Shown here in pieces: positions 15,969 through 23,988 of a DNA stretch of 33,245 nt (position 1 is the stretch's first letter; every line of letters starts with the position of its first letter). Source of the DNA: Luteimonas salinisoli (lineage in GTDB: Bacteria; Pseudomonadota; Gammaproteobacteria; Xanthomonadales; Xanthomonadaceae); NCBI RefSeq assembly GCF_013425525.1, contig NZ_JACCKA010000063.1:1-33245 (forward strand). Direction: 5' to 3'. The notes under the pieces are model-generated. The model worked only from the letters and a program-made list of their open reading frames with translations. It made no database searches and had not been told where the DNA came from. A program made the position numbers and the translations under genes.

Positions 15969-17858
15969 ATGCCCAGCTGGTCGCCCGACCGCGCCCGCAA
16001 GACCTATTCGATCCCGCACTGGTCGGAGGGCTATTTCGACGTCGACGATCGCGGCCGCATGGCGGTCCGGCCGGGCGGCGCCGGCACGCCCACGCTGGCG
16101 CTGCCCGAGGTGATCGATGCCGCGATCGCCGGCGGTGCGCAGCTGCCGATGCTGGTGCGGTTCCCGCAGATCCTCGGCGACCGCCTGCGCACGCTACAGG
16201 AGGCCTTCGCGCAGGCGCAGGCCGACTGGGACTACGCCGGCGGCTACACCGCCGTGTACCCGATCAAGGTCAACCAGCACCAGGGCGTGGCCGGCACCCT
16301 GGCCTCGCACGCCGGCGAGGGCTTCGGCCTGGAGGCCGGCAGCAAGCCGGAGCTGATGGCGGTGCTGGCGCTCAGCCGCCCCGGCGGGGTGGTGGTGTGC
16401 AATGGCTACAAGGACCGCGAATACATCCGCCTGGCGCTGATCGGCCGCAAGCTCGGGCTGCAGACCTTCATCGTCATCGAGAAGCCCTCCGAACTGCCGC
16501 TGGTGATGGAGGAGGCGACCGCGCTGGGCGTGGCCCCGGTGCTCGGGGTGCGCATGCGCCTGGCCTCGCTGGGCGCCGGCAAGTGGCAGAACAGCGGCGG
16601 CGACAAGGCCAAGTTCGGGCTCTCGCCGCGGCAGCTCCTGGACCTGTGGAAGGCGCTGCGCGACGGCGGCATGGGCGATGCGCTGCAGCTGCTGCACTTC
16701 CACATGGGCTCGCAGATCTCCAACGTGCGCGACATCGCCAACGGCATGCGCGAGGCGACCCGCTACTTCGTCGAGCTGTCGCAGCTCGGCGCGCGCATCA
16801 CCCACGTCGACGTCGGCGGGGGCCTCGGTATCGACTACGAGGGCACGCGCTCGCGCAGCTACAATTCGGTCAACTACGGCATCCGCCAGTACGCCGGCAG
16901 CATCGTGCAGCCGCTGGCCGACGCCTGTGCGGAGAACGGGCTGGCGCCGCCGCGCATCGTCACCGAATGCGGGCGGGCGATGACCGCGCACCACGCGGTG
17001 CTGGTGGCCAACGTCTCGGAAGTCGAAGTGGCGCCGGAAGGCAGGGTGCCTGACGTGCACGACGACGAGCCGGCGGTGATCCGCCATCTGCGCGAGGTCC
17101 ACGACGAACTCGCCACCCGCCCCGCGGTCGAGCTGTTCCACGAGGCCCAGCACCACCATGCCGAAGGATTGACGCTGTACGCGCACGGCCAGATCGATCT
17201 GGTCCACCGGGCCCGCATCGACGACCTGTTCTACGCCATCGCCCACGCGGTGCGCGGGCGGCTGAGCTACGACGAGAAGAGCCACCGCCCGCTGCTGGAC
17301 GAGCTCAACGAGCGGCTGGTGGACAAGTACTTCGTCAACTTCAGCGTGTTCGAGTCGATGCCGGACGTGTGGGCGATCGACCAGGTGTTTCCGATCGTGC
17401 CGATCGCCCGGCTGGACGAGGCGCCGGACCGCCGCGGGGTGATCGCCGACCTGACCTGCGACTCGGACGGCAAGATCGACACCTACGTCGAGAACGAGGA
17501 CCTGGACAGCTCGCTGCCGCTGCACGCGCCGCGGCCGGGCGAGTCGTACCGGCTCGGCTTCTTCCTGGTCGGCGCTTATCAGGAGATCCTCGGCGACATC
17601 CACAACCTGTTCGGCGACACCGATGCCATCGAGGTGCGGACCGACGGCGAGGGCTTCGCGATCCAGCAGCAGCGCCGCGGCGACACCACCGACGTGATGC
17701 TGGACTATGTCGGCTACCGCATCGACGACCTGCGCCGCGCCTACGACGACAAGCTGTCGGCGGCCGGCCTGCCCGCCGACGAGGCCGCGCGGCTGCGCGA
17801 AGCGCTGGAGGCGGGCCTGACCGGCTACACCTACCTGGCCGATACCCCGCTGGCCTGA
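15969..17858 (+). CDS. speA: Biosynthetic arginine decarboxylase
   Basis: A 629-residue PLP-dependent decarboxylase of the alanine-racemase fold (group IV) that converts arginine to agmatine, the first step to putrescine when ornithine decarboxylase is not used. The PLP lysine is Lys100 in YPIKVNQH. HFHMGSQ near residue 242, the glycine-rich GGGLGIDY near residue 281 and CDSDGKID near residue 497 (substrate carboxylate side) are all present. The length matches the biosynthetic form (658 in E. coli). The ATG at 15969 begins MPSWSPDRARKTYSIPHWSEGYF, consistent with family N-termini. Agmatine processing enzymes are not in the window. Functionally it pairs with the nearby speE. Confidence 0.96.
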   Translation: MPSWSPDRARKTYSIPHWSEGYFDVDDRGRMAVRPGGAGTPTLALPEVIDAAIAGGAQLPMLVRFPQILGDRLRTLQEAFAQAQADWDYAGGYTAVYPIKVNQHQGVAGTLASHAGEGFGLEAGSKPELMAVLALSRPGGVVVCNGYKDREYIRLALIGRKLGLQTFIVIEKPSELPLVMEEATALGVAPVLGVRMRLASLGAGKWQNSGGDKAKFGLSPRQLLDLWKALRDGGMGDALQLLHFHMGSQISNVRDIANGMREATRYFVELSQLGARITHVDVGGGLGIDYEGTRSRSYNSVNYGIRQYAGSIVQPLADACAENGLAPPRIVTECGRAMTAHHAVLVANVSEVEVAPEGRVPDVHDDEPAVIRHLREVHDELATRPAVELFHEAQHHHAEGLTLYAHGQIDLVHRARIDDLFYAIAHAVRGRLSYDEKSHRPLLDELNERLVDKYFVNFSVFESMPDVWAIDQVFPIVPIARLDEAPDRRGVIADLTCDSDGKIDTYVENEDLDSSLPLHAPRPGESYRLGFFLVGAYQEILGDIHNLFGDTDAIEVRTDGEGFAIQQQRRGDTTDVMLDYVGYRIDDLRRAYDDKLSAAGLPADEAARLREALEAGLTGYTYLADTPLA

Positions 17859-17877
17859 GCGGGCGATCGCGGCCCGC
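17859..17877 (+). terminator. Stem-loop after speA
   Basis: GCGGGC-N7-GCCCGC begins immediately after the speA stop codon. The 6-bp stem is followed within 10 nt by GCGTTTCGTT, a weak T-rich stretch. It may be a terminator. Confidence 0.4.
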
Positions 17878-17939
17878 ACGGCTGGCGTTTCGTTCGGCTC
17901 GGTCAGGCGCGCGGCGCGACGCCGTCGTTGAAGCGGTGC

Positions 17940-17955
17940 GACGCACCGGTGCGTC
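17940..17955. promoter_or_regulatory. Perfect 16-bp palindrome upstream of the MBL-fold gene
   Basis: GACGCACCGGTGCGTC is a perfect palindrome without spacer. It ends 30 bp before the predicted -10 box of the MBL-fold gene, a plausible place for an activator or repressor of the TetR or MarR kind. The binding protein is unknown. Confidence 0.45.
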
Positions 17956-17985
17956 AGGCGCATCGCCGGCCGGCCCCGGCTGGCA

Positions 17986-17991
17986 TATGCT
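17986..17991 (+). promoter_or_regulatory. Predicted -10 box of the MBL-fold gene
   Basis: GGCATATGCTCGGG contains TATGCT, 37 bp before the GTG start codon at 18029. No good -35 is visible, which fits dependence on an upstream activator. Confidence 0.4.
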
Positions 17992-18028
17992 CGGGCCCAA
18001 CCGCTTGCCGCCCTCCAGGGAGTCCCTC

Positions 18029-18991
18029 GTGCGTCCTATCCGTTTCGCCAACTGCGCCGCAATGCTGCTGGCCACCGCGCTCGTTGCCGCATCCGTCGGT
18101 TGTACCAGGACCAGTCCGCCCGTCCCGGCTCAGGCAGCCGCCGATCCCGCCGCGCGCACCGAGGCACCGCCACCCGCCGACCACCCCGATGTGCACCGCT
18201 TTCGCATCGGCGCGCTCGACGCCGCCGTGCTCCGCGATGGCGACATCCGCTTCCCCAACGACGGCTCGGTGCTCGGCCTGGGGCGTCCGAGGGCGGAGGT
18301 CGATGCGCTGCTCGCCGCCGCTGGCGAGCCCACCGACACAGTGCATCTGAGCGTGCAGGCGCTGCTGGTGCGCAGCGGCGAGCGCGTGCTGCTGTTCGAC
18401 ACCGGCGCCGGCGACGCGGACTTCGCCGAGGCCGGCCGCTTGCCGCAGTCGCTGCGTGCGGCGGGCGTCGAACCGGCGCAGGTCACCGACATCCTGGTCA
18501 GCCATGCGCATTCCGACCACGTCGGTGGGTTGCTCGATGCGGACGGCGCAACGGCGTTCGCCAATGCGCGGATCCGGATGTCGGCACCCGAATGGCAGGC
18601 GCTCCAGGCGGACGCCGGACGCGCGGCGCTGGCCGCGGCGATCGCGCCGCAGGTCGACGCGTTCGCGCCCGGGGCCGAGGTGCTGCCGGGCGTGACCGCG
18701 GTCGTGGTGGAGGGGCATACGCCCGGTCACAGCGCCTACGAGATCGCCGACGGCGCGGCGCGCCTGCTCTACATCGGCGACAGCGCCCACCACCACGTGG
18801 TGTCGGTGCAGCGGCCACGGTGGACGATCCAGTTCGATGGCGACGCCCCGGTGGCCGAGCGCAGCCGCGAAACGCTGCTCGCGAGCGCGGCCGACAGCGG
18901 GGTGCTGGTGCAGTCGCCGCACTTCCCGTTCCCGGGCCTGGGACGCATCGCGCGCCGCGACGGCGGCTTCGCCTGGGCACCGCAGCGGTGA
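18029..18991 (+). CDS. Exported metallo-beta-lactamase fold hydrolase
   Basis: A 320-residue exported MBL-fold hydrolase. The GTG at 18029 is chosen because AGGGAG lies 6 nt upstream and because it yields a clean signal peptide (MRPIRFANCAAMLLATALVA). Cys25 in SVGCT could be a lipidation site, but the lipobox is weak because position -3 is Ser rather than Leu. The dinuclear metal motif is HAHSDH at 159-164, followed by GHTPGHS and GDSAHHH with further ligands. The arrangement is closest to periplasmic MBL hydrolases related to methyl parathion hydrolase and quorum-quenching lactonases; the actual substrate cannot be read from the sequence. It is convergent with the SDR gene, 21 bp away. The frame is open upstream into speA, but that part is a shadow. 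Confidence 0.85.
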   Translation: MRPIRFANCAAMLLATALVAASVGCTRTSPPVPAQAAADPAARTEAPPPADHPDVHRFRIGALDAAVLRDGDIRFPNDGSVLGLGRPRAEVDALLAAAGEPTDTVHLSVQALLVRSGERVLLFDTGAGDADFAEAGRLPQSLRAAGVEPAQVTDILVSHAHSDHVGGLLDADGATAFANARIRMSAPEWQALQADAGRAALAAAIAPQVDAFAPGAEVLPGVTAVVVEGHTPGHSAYEIADGAARLLYIGDSAHHHVVSVQRPRWTIQFDGDAPVAERSRETLLASAADSGVLVQSPHFPFPGLGRIARRDGGFAWAPQR

Positions 18992-19012
18992 CGACCGCCG
19001 GCGTGCGTCTGT

Positions 19013-19780
19013 TCAGGCGTCGCGGTGGATCTGGAACCCCGCGAACGACTGGCTGACCGGCATCACTTCCAGGCGGTTGACGTTGAGGTGCGGCGGCAGG
19101 TTGGCCACCCACCACAGGGTCTCGGCGATGTCGCCTGCGGTGATCGGCCGGGTGCCGGCATAGAGGGCGTCCGAGGCGGCGCGGTCGCCCCCGGTGCGCA
19201 CCAGGGTGAACTCGGTCTCGGCCAGCCCCGGTTCGATCGAGGTCACGCGCACGCCGGTGCCGTGCAGGTCCGAGCGCAGCCCCAGCGAGAACTGGGTGAC
19301 GAAGGCCTTGGTGCCGCCGTAGGCGTTGCCGCCCGGGTAGGGGTAGCTGCCGGCGATCGAGCTGACGTTGAGGATCGCGCCGCGGCGGGCGATCAGCCCG
19401 GGCAGCAGCGCATGGGTCAGCGTCACCAGGGCGGTGACGTTGGTGTCGATCATCTGCCGCCACTGGGCCAGGTCGGCGCGCTGCGCCGGCGCCGTGCCGA
19501 GTGCGAGGCCGGCGTTGTTGACCAGCACGTCGATCGCGCGGAATGCGTCGGGAATCGCGTCCAGGGCGGCACCCATGGCCTCCGCGTCGCGGACGTCGAA
19601 CGCGGCGGCGTGCACGTTCTCCGCGCCGTGGGCGTCGACCAGCGCCTGCAGGCGTTCGGCGCGGCGCCCGCAGGCGACCACGCGCCAGCCCGCGGCGACG
19701 AAGCGCTCGACGGTCGCGCGTCCGAACCCGGACGTCGCGCCGGTGATGAGGATCGTTTTCCGCGTCTCGGCATCGTGCAT
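19013..19780 (-). CDS. Short-chain dehydrogenase/reductase, YdfG-like
   Basis: A 255-residue cytosolic classical SDR. The cofactor motif is GATSGFG at 14-20, with Arg residues (CGRRAER) after the second strand, which favour NADPH. NNAG is at 88-91, the catalytic Ser is in NVSSIAG near 140, and Tyr154 and Lys158 are in YGGTK. The sequence resembles YdfG, the NADP-dependent 3-hydroxy acid (L-allo-threonine/serine) dehydrogenase, including EPGLAETEF and the C-terminal NVNRLEVMPVSQSF. The start is the ATG at 19780: a TACAAT box ends 6 nt before it, so the mRNA is probably leaderless and longer readings are excluded. Confidence 0.9.
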   Translation of the reverse strand: MHDAETRKTILITGATSGFGRATVERFVAAGWRVVACGRRAERLQALVDAHGAENVHAAAFDVRDAEAMGAALDAIPDAFRAIDVLVNNAGLALGTAPAQRADLAQWRQMIDTNVTALVTLTHALLPGLIARRGAILNVSSIAGSYPYPGGNAYGGTKAFVTQFSLGLRSDLHGTGVRVTSIEPGLAETEFTLVRTGGDRAASDALYAGTRPITAGDIAETLWWVANLPPHLNVNRLEVMPVSQSFAGFQIHRDA

Positions 19781-20042
19781 GCCGCGATTGTAAACCGGGG
19801 GTGGCAGACGGCCGCGGCGCGGCCCGCGCCCGTGCGGTGCGCCGGGACCGCGCAGCGACACGGGCTTGCGGGCGAACGGCCGACGCATGGCGGGGTGGAC
19901 GCGGGCGCGACAGCGCGCCCGGCACGTTCCCCGGCCCGCGAGCCCGTCGAAGCGGCTCTTGCGGTCTCCTACGAGCGGGAGGGGCAGCGACGCCAGGCGC
20001 GTGCCGTTCTGCGAACGGTCTCCACCGGAGCCGCCGTCCGCG
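19781..20042. other. 262-bp gap upstream of the SDR gene
   Basis: Apart from the SDR -10 box at its left end, I see no gene, strong hairpin or repeat in this GC-rich gap. Open frames crossing it have no family resemblance. Confidence 0.5.
19787..19792 (-). promoter_or_regulatory. -10 box placed for a leaderless SDR transcript
   Basis: Minus-strand GGTTTACAATCGCGGC precedes the ATG directly. TACAAT (5 of 6) is separated from the start codon by only 6 nt, so transcription would begin at or within a base of the ATG. No Shine-Dalgarno site fits in between. Confidence 0.55.
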
Positions 20043-20453
20043 TCAGCTCGCGCCCGGTTTCCTCGGGCCGCGCCGCGATCGGGCGTTCGCGGCCTTCTTC
20101 GCCGGGGCGCCCTGGCGCGGTGGCTCCTCGGCCGCGGAGGCGGCGCCTCCGGCCGGGGCCGCGGTGCGCCGGCGGCCGGTCGCTGTCTTGCCGCGGGTGC
20201 GGGCGCGCGCGGCCCGGTGCTTCTCGAGCATCGTCTCGGCCAGGATCACGTCCTCGCCGAGGATGCCGGCGGCGCGGGCGACGGCGATGCGCGCCGCGGT
20301 GCGGCTCTCGTTGGGATTGGCCTGCAGCAGCTCGCGGATCGCCTCGCGCACCGCCGCCTCGGCATCGCGCTTGAGGGTGAGGTCTTCGGCCTGCCGGAAC
20401 AGCGCCAGCAGCACGTCGACCACGGGTTTGATGAGGACGGCTTCGATCGGCAT
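20043..20453 (-). CDS. Uncharacterised protein with helical N-terminus and basic Ala/Arg/Lys-rich tail
   Basis: A 136-residue protein I do not recognise. Residues 1-80 are predicted helical (VVDVLLALFRQAEDLTLKRD, then EAAVREAIRELLQ) with a compact, ordered look. Residues ~81-136 are low-complexity, rich in Ala, Arg, Lys, Pro and Gly (RARTRGKTATGRRR, then APAKKAANARSRRG), like the tail of histone-H1-like or nucleic-acid-binding bacterial proteins. The ATG at 20453 is preceded by GGAGAG at good spacing, which supports it as a real gene. There is no signal peptide or membrane segment. It is flanked on both sides by minus-strand genes with unrelated roles. Confidence 0.65.
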   Translation of the reverse strand: MPIEAVLIKPVVDVLLALFRQAEDLTLKRDAEAAVREAIRELLQANPNESRTAARIAVARAAGILGEDVILAETMLEKHRAARARTRGKTATGRRRTAAPAGGAASAAEEPPRQGAPAKKAANARSRRGPRKPGAS

Positions 20454-20500
20454 GGCGGCGCTCTCCGGTGGTGCGCCAGCTTGCGTCGCCCGGCTCTCAG

Positions 20501-20518
20501 CGCCCGCGACCGCGGGCG
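20501..20518 (-). terminator. Stem-loop after the LprI-like gene
   Basis: CGCCCGCG-AC-CGCGGGCG has an 8-bp perfect stem (the end pairs open to give a larger loop) 7 nt past the stop codon on the minus strand. No T-run follows, so it is a weak terminator or a 3' end block. Confidence 0.4.
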
Positions 20519-20525
20519 ACCGGCT

Positions 20526-21212
20526 TCACGGTTCGGCCGGCGCGCGCAGGTAGCTGCCGTCGAGGTCCGCGCCGCAGCCGGGGGCCGCCCCGGACACCGA
20601 GACCAGGTCGGGCGCGAAGCGCATGCGCAACGTGCAGGCGCCGGCCTCGAACTCGCCGCTGCCGACCTGCTCGGCGAACTCGCCCTCGGCCAGCGGCTCG
20701 GCCGCGCCGTCGGCCGGCAGGATGCGCATGCGATAGCGCCGCTGGCCCAGCAGCTCCACCGAAAGCCTGGCGGCGCCCTCCACCGGGCCCGCTGCAGTGT
20801 GGCGCCGGTACTCGCCGGGCAGCAGCAGCAGCGGCCTGCCGGCGGCGAGCCGCGCCTGCAGCGCCTGGGTGCGGGTGCGGTAGGCCGTCTCCAGGCAGCG
20901 CACGGTGGTGCAGGCGTCGCGGCCGGACTCGCGCCATTGGCGCGCTTCAGCCTCGACCGCCGCGGGGTCGTCGCTGCGCAGCAGCAGGTCGCGCTGCAGC
21001 GCCTGGACCCGCGCGTCGGTGTCGCGCAGCGGCGCGCTGCGGCAGATCGTGCGCTCGGCCCAGGAGCCTGGCGAATCGCAGTCGGGCGCCTGGGCGGCGG
21101 CGGTCGAGACGGCCGCGCAGCACCACAGAACGCTGGACAGGATCACGCTAGACGGGATCACCTTGGACGGGATCACCTTGGACGGGATCACCTTGGACGG
21201 GATTTGGGGCAT
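20526..21212 (-). CDS. Secreted LprI-like (DUF1311-type) protein
   Basis: A 228-residue exported protein. The N-terminus is unusual: after MPQ come five pentapeptides, IPSKV three times, then IPSSV and ILSSV, leading into the hydrophobic core LWCCAAVSTAAAQA, with likely cleavage after residue 42. The mature N-terminal part (CDSPGSWAERTICRSAPL, then DPAAVEAEARQWRESGRDAC, then CLETAYRTRTQAL) resembles the lysozyme-inhibitor LprI / DUF1311 module with paired cysteines. The C-terminal ~100 residues look like a small beta-rich domain with two further Cys. Start: ATG at 21212, with AGGAA 6 nt upstream. The SPOR gene ends 35 bp upstream, so the two may be co-transcribed. A cell-envelope role is likely, but the target is unknown. 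Confidence 0.75.
   Translation of the reverse strand: MPQIPSKVIPSKVIPSKVIPSSVILSSVLWCCAAVSTAAAQAPDCDSPGSWAERTICRSAPLRDTDARVQALQRDLLLRSDDPAAVEAEARQWRESGRDACTTVRCLETAYRTRTQALQARLAAGRPLLLLPGEYRRHTAAGPVEGAARLSVELLGQRRYRMRILPADGAAEPLAEGEFAEQVGSGEFEAGACTLRMRFAPDLVSVSGAAPGCGADLDGSYLRAPAEP
21129..21203 (-). repeat. 15-bp tandem repeat encoding IPSKV-type pentapeptides
   Basis: Five 15-bp units in frame: three near-identical copies at 21159-21203 (IPSKV), then 21144-21158 (IPSSV) and 21129-21143 (ILSSV), decaying toward the hydrophobic core. The repeat lies in the signal peptide of the LprI-like protein. Because the unit is a multiple of three, copy-number change would lengthen or shorten the signal's N-terminal region without a frameshift. 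Confidence 0.85.
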
Positions 21213-21247
21213 CTGCGCGTTCCTTCGCCCGCTCCGGGCGTGCCGGG

Positions 21248-21982
21248 TCACTGCACCTTGATCGCCATCGCCGGCAGGCCGCCGTCGCCGAGCTTGCCCT
21301 TGGCATCGGCCAGCTCGGTGGCCGAGCCGTACGGGCCCATGCGCACCCGGTAGATGGTGCGGCCTTCCACCTGCGCCGATTCGACGCGCGCGCTCAGGCC
21401 GAGCAGGGCAATGCGCGCCTTGAGCGCCTCGGCGTCGCCGGAGGCGCTGAACGCGCCGGCCTGCAGCAGGTAGCGCGCCGAGGCATCGGCGGAGGCCGCG
21501 GCGGCCGCCGGTTCCGGCGTGGTGGTGGGCGTGGCGGTCGCGGCGGTGCCGGCGGCGGCCGGGTCGGCGAGCTCGGCGGCATCCTCGCTGCGGCGGGCCT
21601 GGGCCTGGCGCGACTCCTCGGCGCGCGCGCTGGCGGCGAGCTCGGCGTCGGTCATCGGCACCTCCTGCCCGGGCAGCAGGGTGTAGAAATCGTAGTCGGC
21701 GCCGGGTTCGGGGAGCGCCTGTGCGGCGGGCCGCCCGGGGGGGGCGTCGGCGCGCGCGGGCGCGCTGTCCTGCTCGTCGCCGCTCGCTGCCGGCGGCTGC
21801 GCATCGGGGTTCGGGCGCGGCCGGTAAAAGCCGTCCTCGCCTTCGGACTTGAGCAGCCGCGGCGCCGCCAGGATCACCACCACGGCCAGCACCACGCCCA
21901 GCACCATCCAGGCCCAGCCGGGGAGCCCGCCGTTGCCGCCGCTGTTGCGCCGTGCCTGCGATTTGCCGCGCTTGACTGCCAC
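21248..21982 (-). CDS. SPOR-domain cell-division protein, FtsN-like
   Basis: A 244-residue bitopic protein. A short basic cytosolic tail (AVKRGKSQARRNS) is followed by one transmembrane helix at ~22-41, a long Pro/Ala/Glu-rich periplasmic linker (~45-165) and a C-terminal SPOR domain at ~168-240 (YLLQAGAFSASGDAEALKAR, then RTIYRVRMGPYGS). SPOR domains bind denuded glycan strands at the septum, and FtsN has this layout. The start is a GTG at 21982, since VAVKRGKS matches FtsN-like starts and no ATG is suitable. It follows argS at 160 bp, a conserved pairing in gammaproteobacteria. It may be the division activator FtsN itself or a SPOR paralogue. Confidence 0.85.
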   Translation of the reverse strand: MAVKRGKSQARRNSGGNGGLPGWAWMVLGVVLAVVVILAAPRLLKSEGEDGFYRPRPNPDAQPPAASGDEQDSAPARADAPPGRPAAQALPEPGADYDFYTLLPGQEVPMTDAELAASARAEESRQAQARRSEDAAELADPAAAGTAATATPTTTPEPAAAAASADASARYLLQAGAFSASGDAEALKARIALLGLSARVESAQVEGRTIYRVRMGPYGSATELADAKGKLGDGGLPAMAIKVQ

Positions 21983-22119
21983 TATTCCGGATTCCGATGG
22001 GTGGGACGGCGCCCGACCGTCGCGGCCTGCGCGCGATGCGGGAGCGGTCGGGCAAGTGTATGACGAACGGTGTGGACGCGAGGTGCGTCGGCGGCGGCGC
22101 GGGTGGCCGGCCCGGCGCC

Positions 22120-22135
22120 CGCCCGCTGCCGGGCG
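22120..22135 (-). terminator. Stem-loop after argS
   Basis: CGCCCG-CTGC-CGGGCG (7 bp with the flanking C-G pair) lies 7 nt past the argS stop codon on the minus strand. There is no T-run, so it is a weak terminator candidate. Confidence 0.35.
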
Positions 22136-22142
22136 GCGCGGC

Positions 22143-23831
22143 TCACATCTTCTCCGGCGCGGCCACGCCCAGCAGCGCCAGGCCGTTGGCCAGCACCTGG
22201 CGGACCGCCAGCGCCAGCGCCAGGCGCGCGTCGCGCAGGTCGCCCTCGTCGACCAGGAACTGGTGGTCGTTGTAGTAGCTCTGGAACGCCTGCGCCAGCT
22301 CCAGCAGGTGCGCGGCGAGCAGGTGCGGTTCGAGCTGGGCGCCGGCGGCCTGCACCGTCTCCGGCCAGCGCGACAGCGCCGCCAGCAGCTCGCGGGTGGC
22401 GGGATTGTCGACGTCCTGCGGCTGCGCCAGGCCGTTGTCGAGGTCGAACGCCAGGCCGCGCTCCTGCAGCTGCCGCAACAGGCCGCAGATGCGCGCGTGC
22501 GAGAGCTGCACGTAGTAGACCGGGTTGTCGAGCGACTGCGAGCGCGCCAGGTCGATGTCGAACACCAGCTGCGAATCCGGTTTGCGCGCAACCAGGAACC
22601 AGCGCACCGCGTCGCGGCCGACCTCGTCGATCAGGTCGCGCAGGGTCAGGTAGCTGCCGGCGCGCTTGGAGATCTTCACCTCTTCGCCGCCGCGCATCAC
22701 CGTGACCATCTGGTGCAGCACGTATTCCGGATAGCCCTGCGGGATGCCGGTGTCGAGCGCCTGCAGCCCGGCCTTCACCCGCGCCAGCGAGCCGTGGTGG
22801 TCGGCGCCGAGCTCGGTGATCGCGCGCTGGTAGCCGCGCTGCCACTTCGACAGGTGATAGGCGACGTCCGGCACGAAATAGGTGTAGCTGCCGTCGGACT
22901 TGCGCATCACCCGGTCCTTGTCGTCGCCGAACCCGGTGGTGCGCAGCCACAGCGCGCCGCCCTCCTCGTAGGTGTGGCCGCCCTCGACCAGGCGCCGCAC
23001 CGTTTCCTCGACCTTGCCGTCGGCGTACAGCGACGACTCGAGGAAGTACACGTCGAAGCCGACGCCGAAGGCCGCCAGGTCGGCGTCCTGCTCGCGGCGC
23101 AGCGAGGCCACGGCGAAGCGGCGGATCGCGTCCAGGTCGTCGACGTCGCCGGCGGCGGTCACGACGTGGCCGTCGACCTCGACCGAGGCGCCGTCCAGGT
23201 AGGCGCGGGCGACCTCGCGGATGTAGTCGCCGCGGTAGCCGTCCTCGGGCCAGCCCGGGTCCTCGGGCGTGGTGCCGCGCGCGCGCGCCTGCACCGAGCG
23301 GGCGAGGTTGTCGATCTGCGCGCCGGCATCGTTGTAGTAGAACTCGCGCGCCACGTCCCAGCCGTTGGCCGCCAGCACCCGGGCGATGCAGTCGCCGATC
23401 GCCGCGGCGCGGCCGTGGCCGACGTGTAGCGGGCCGGTGGGGTTGGCCGAGACGTACTCGACGCCGGCGCGGCGGCCGCCGCCGCTGTCGCTGCGCCCGT
23501 AGTCGGCGCCGCGGGCGTGCACCTCGCGCAACTGGCGGTTCCAGGCCTCCGGTGCCAGCCGGAAATTGATGAAGCCGGGGCCGGCGATCTCGATCGCCGA
23601 GACCAGCCCGCCGCCCTCCATCGCCGCGACCAGCGCCTGCGCCAGCGCGCGCGGGTTGCCGCGCGCCTGCCTGGCCAGCAGCATCGCCGCGTTGGTGGAG
23701 AAATCGCCGTGGCTGCGCTCCTTGGGCCGCTCGACCACGAATTCGGGCGTGACGAGGTCGGCCGGGAGGGTGCCGCTGGCGCGCAGCGAGGCGATGCCCT
23801 GTTCGATCAGGGCGCGGAGCTGGGATTTCAC
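22143..23831 (-). CDS. argS: Arginyl-tRNA synthetase
   Basis: A 562-residue class I aminoacyl-tRNA synthetase that charges tRNA-Arg, matching the usual bacterial length (577 in E. coli). The N-terminal Add1 domain (FSTNAAM, then GPGFINFRL) recognises the tRNA D-loop. The HIGH-type motif is HVGH at 136-139 in [12 protein letters not shown]. The KMSKS region is replaced by the [16 protein letters not shown] form, and the C-terminal DALR anticodon-binding domain ends the protein (VNGLALLG-like end). The ATG at 23831 lies 29 bp after a TACAAT box. It is the first gene of a likely unit with the SPOR gene. Confidence 0.97.
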   Translation of the reverse strand: MKSQLRALIEQGIASLRASGTLPADLVTPEFVVERPKERSHGDFSTNAAMLLARQARGNPRALAQALVAAMEGGGLVSAIEIAGPGFINFRLAPEAWNRQLREVHARGADYGRSDSGGGRRAGVEYVSANPTGPLHVGHGRAAAIGDCIARVLAANGWDVAREFYYNDAGAQIDNLARSVQARARGTTPEDPGWPEDGYRGDYIREVARAYLDGASVEVDGHVVTAAGDVDDLDAIRRFAVASLRREQDADLAAFGVGFDVYFLESSLYADGKVEETVRRLVEGGHTYEEGGALWLRTTGFGDDKDRVMRKSDGSYTYFVPDVAYHLSKWQRGYQRAITELGADHHGSLARVKAGLQALDTGIPQGYPEYVLHQMVTVMRGGEEVKISKRAGSYLTLRDLIDEVGRDAVRWFLVARKPDSQLVFDIDLARSQSLDNPVYYVQLSHARICGLLRQLQERGLAFDLDNGLAQPQDVDNPATRELLAALSRWPETVQAAGAQLEPHLLAAHLLELAQAFQSYYNDHQFLVDEGDLRDARLALALAVRQVLANGLALLGVAAPEKM

Positions 23832-23860
23832 GGAGTGATGGCGGTGTCGCGGGGCCGGCC

Positions 23861-23866
23861 ATTGTA
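23861..23866 (-). promoter_or_regulatory. Predicted -10 box of argS
   Basis: Minus-strand GCGCTACAATGGCC contains TACAAT, 29 bp from the argS ATG, in the GCTACAATG context that recurs in this window. Confidence 0.5.
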
Positions 23867-23969
23867 GCGCGCCAGGTCGTCCTGGCCGCGGCCCCGACTT
23901 CTCGCGTCGCCGCGGAGGAGATGCCAGCCATCGGCCAGGTCGGCTGGGAGCGGGGACGAAACCCGGGCG

Positions 23970-23985
23970 CTGCCCCCACGGGCAG
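23970..23985 (-). terminator. Stem-loop after radC
   Basis: CTGCCC-N4-GGGCAG starts 3 nt past the radC stop codon on the minus strand. A short TTT lies 8-11 nt further on. It is a possible terminator separating radC from argS. Confidence 0.35.
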
Positions 23986-23988
23986 GCC

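Noticed and set aside
17369..18028. 540-residue version of the MBL-fold protein
   Set aside because: The upstream part is a shadow of speA. The real start is the GTG at 18029, with a ribosome site and signal peptide.
22011..22053. 9-bp inverted repeat GCCCGACCG/CGGTCGGGC upstream of the SPOR gene
   Set aside because: The stem is short with a 25-nt loop in very GC-rich sequence. It could be a leader structure, but the evidence is too weak to list as a feature.
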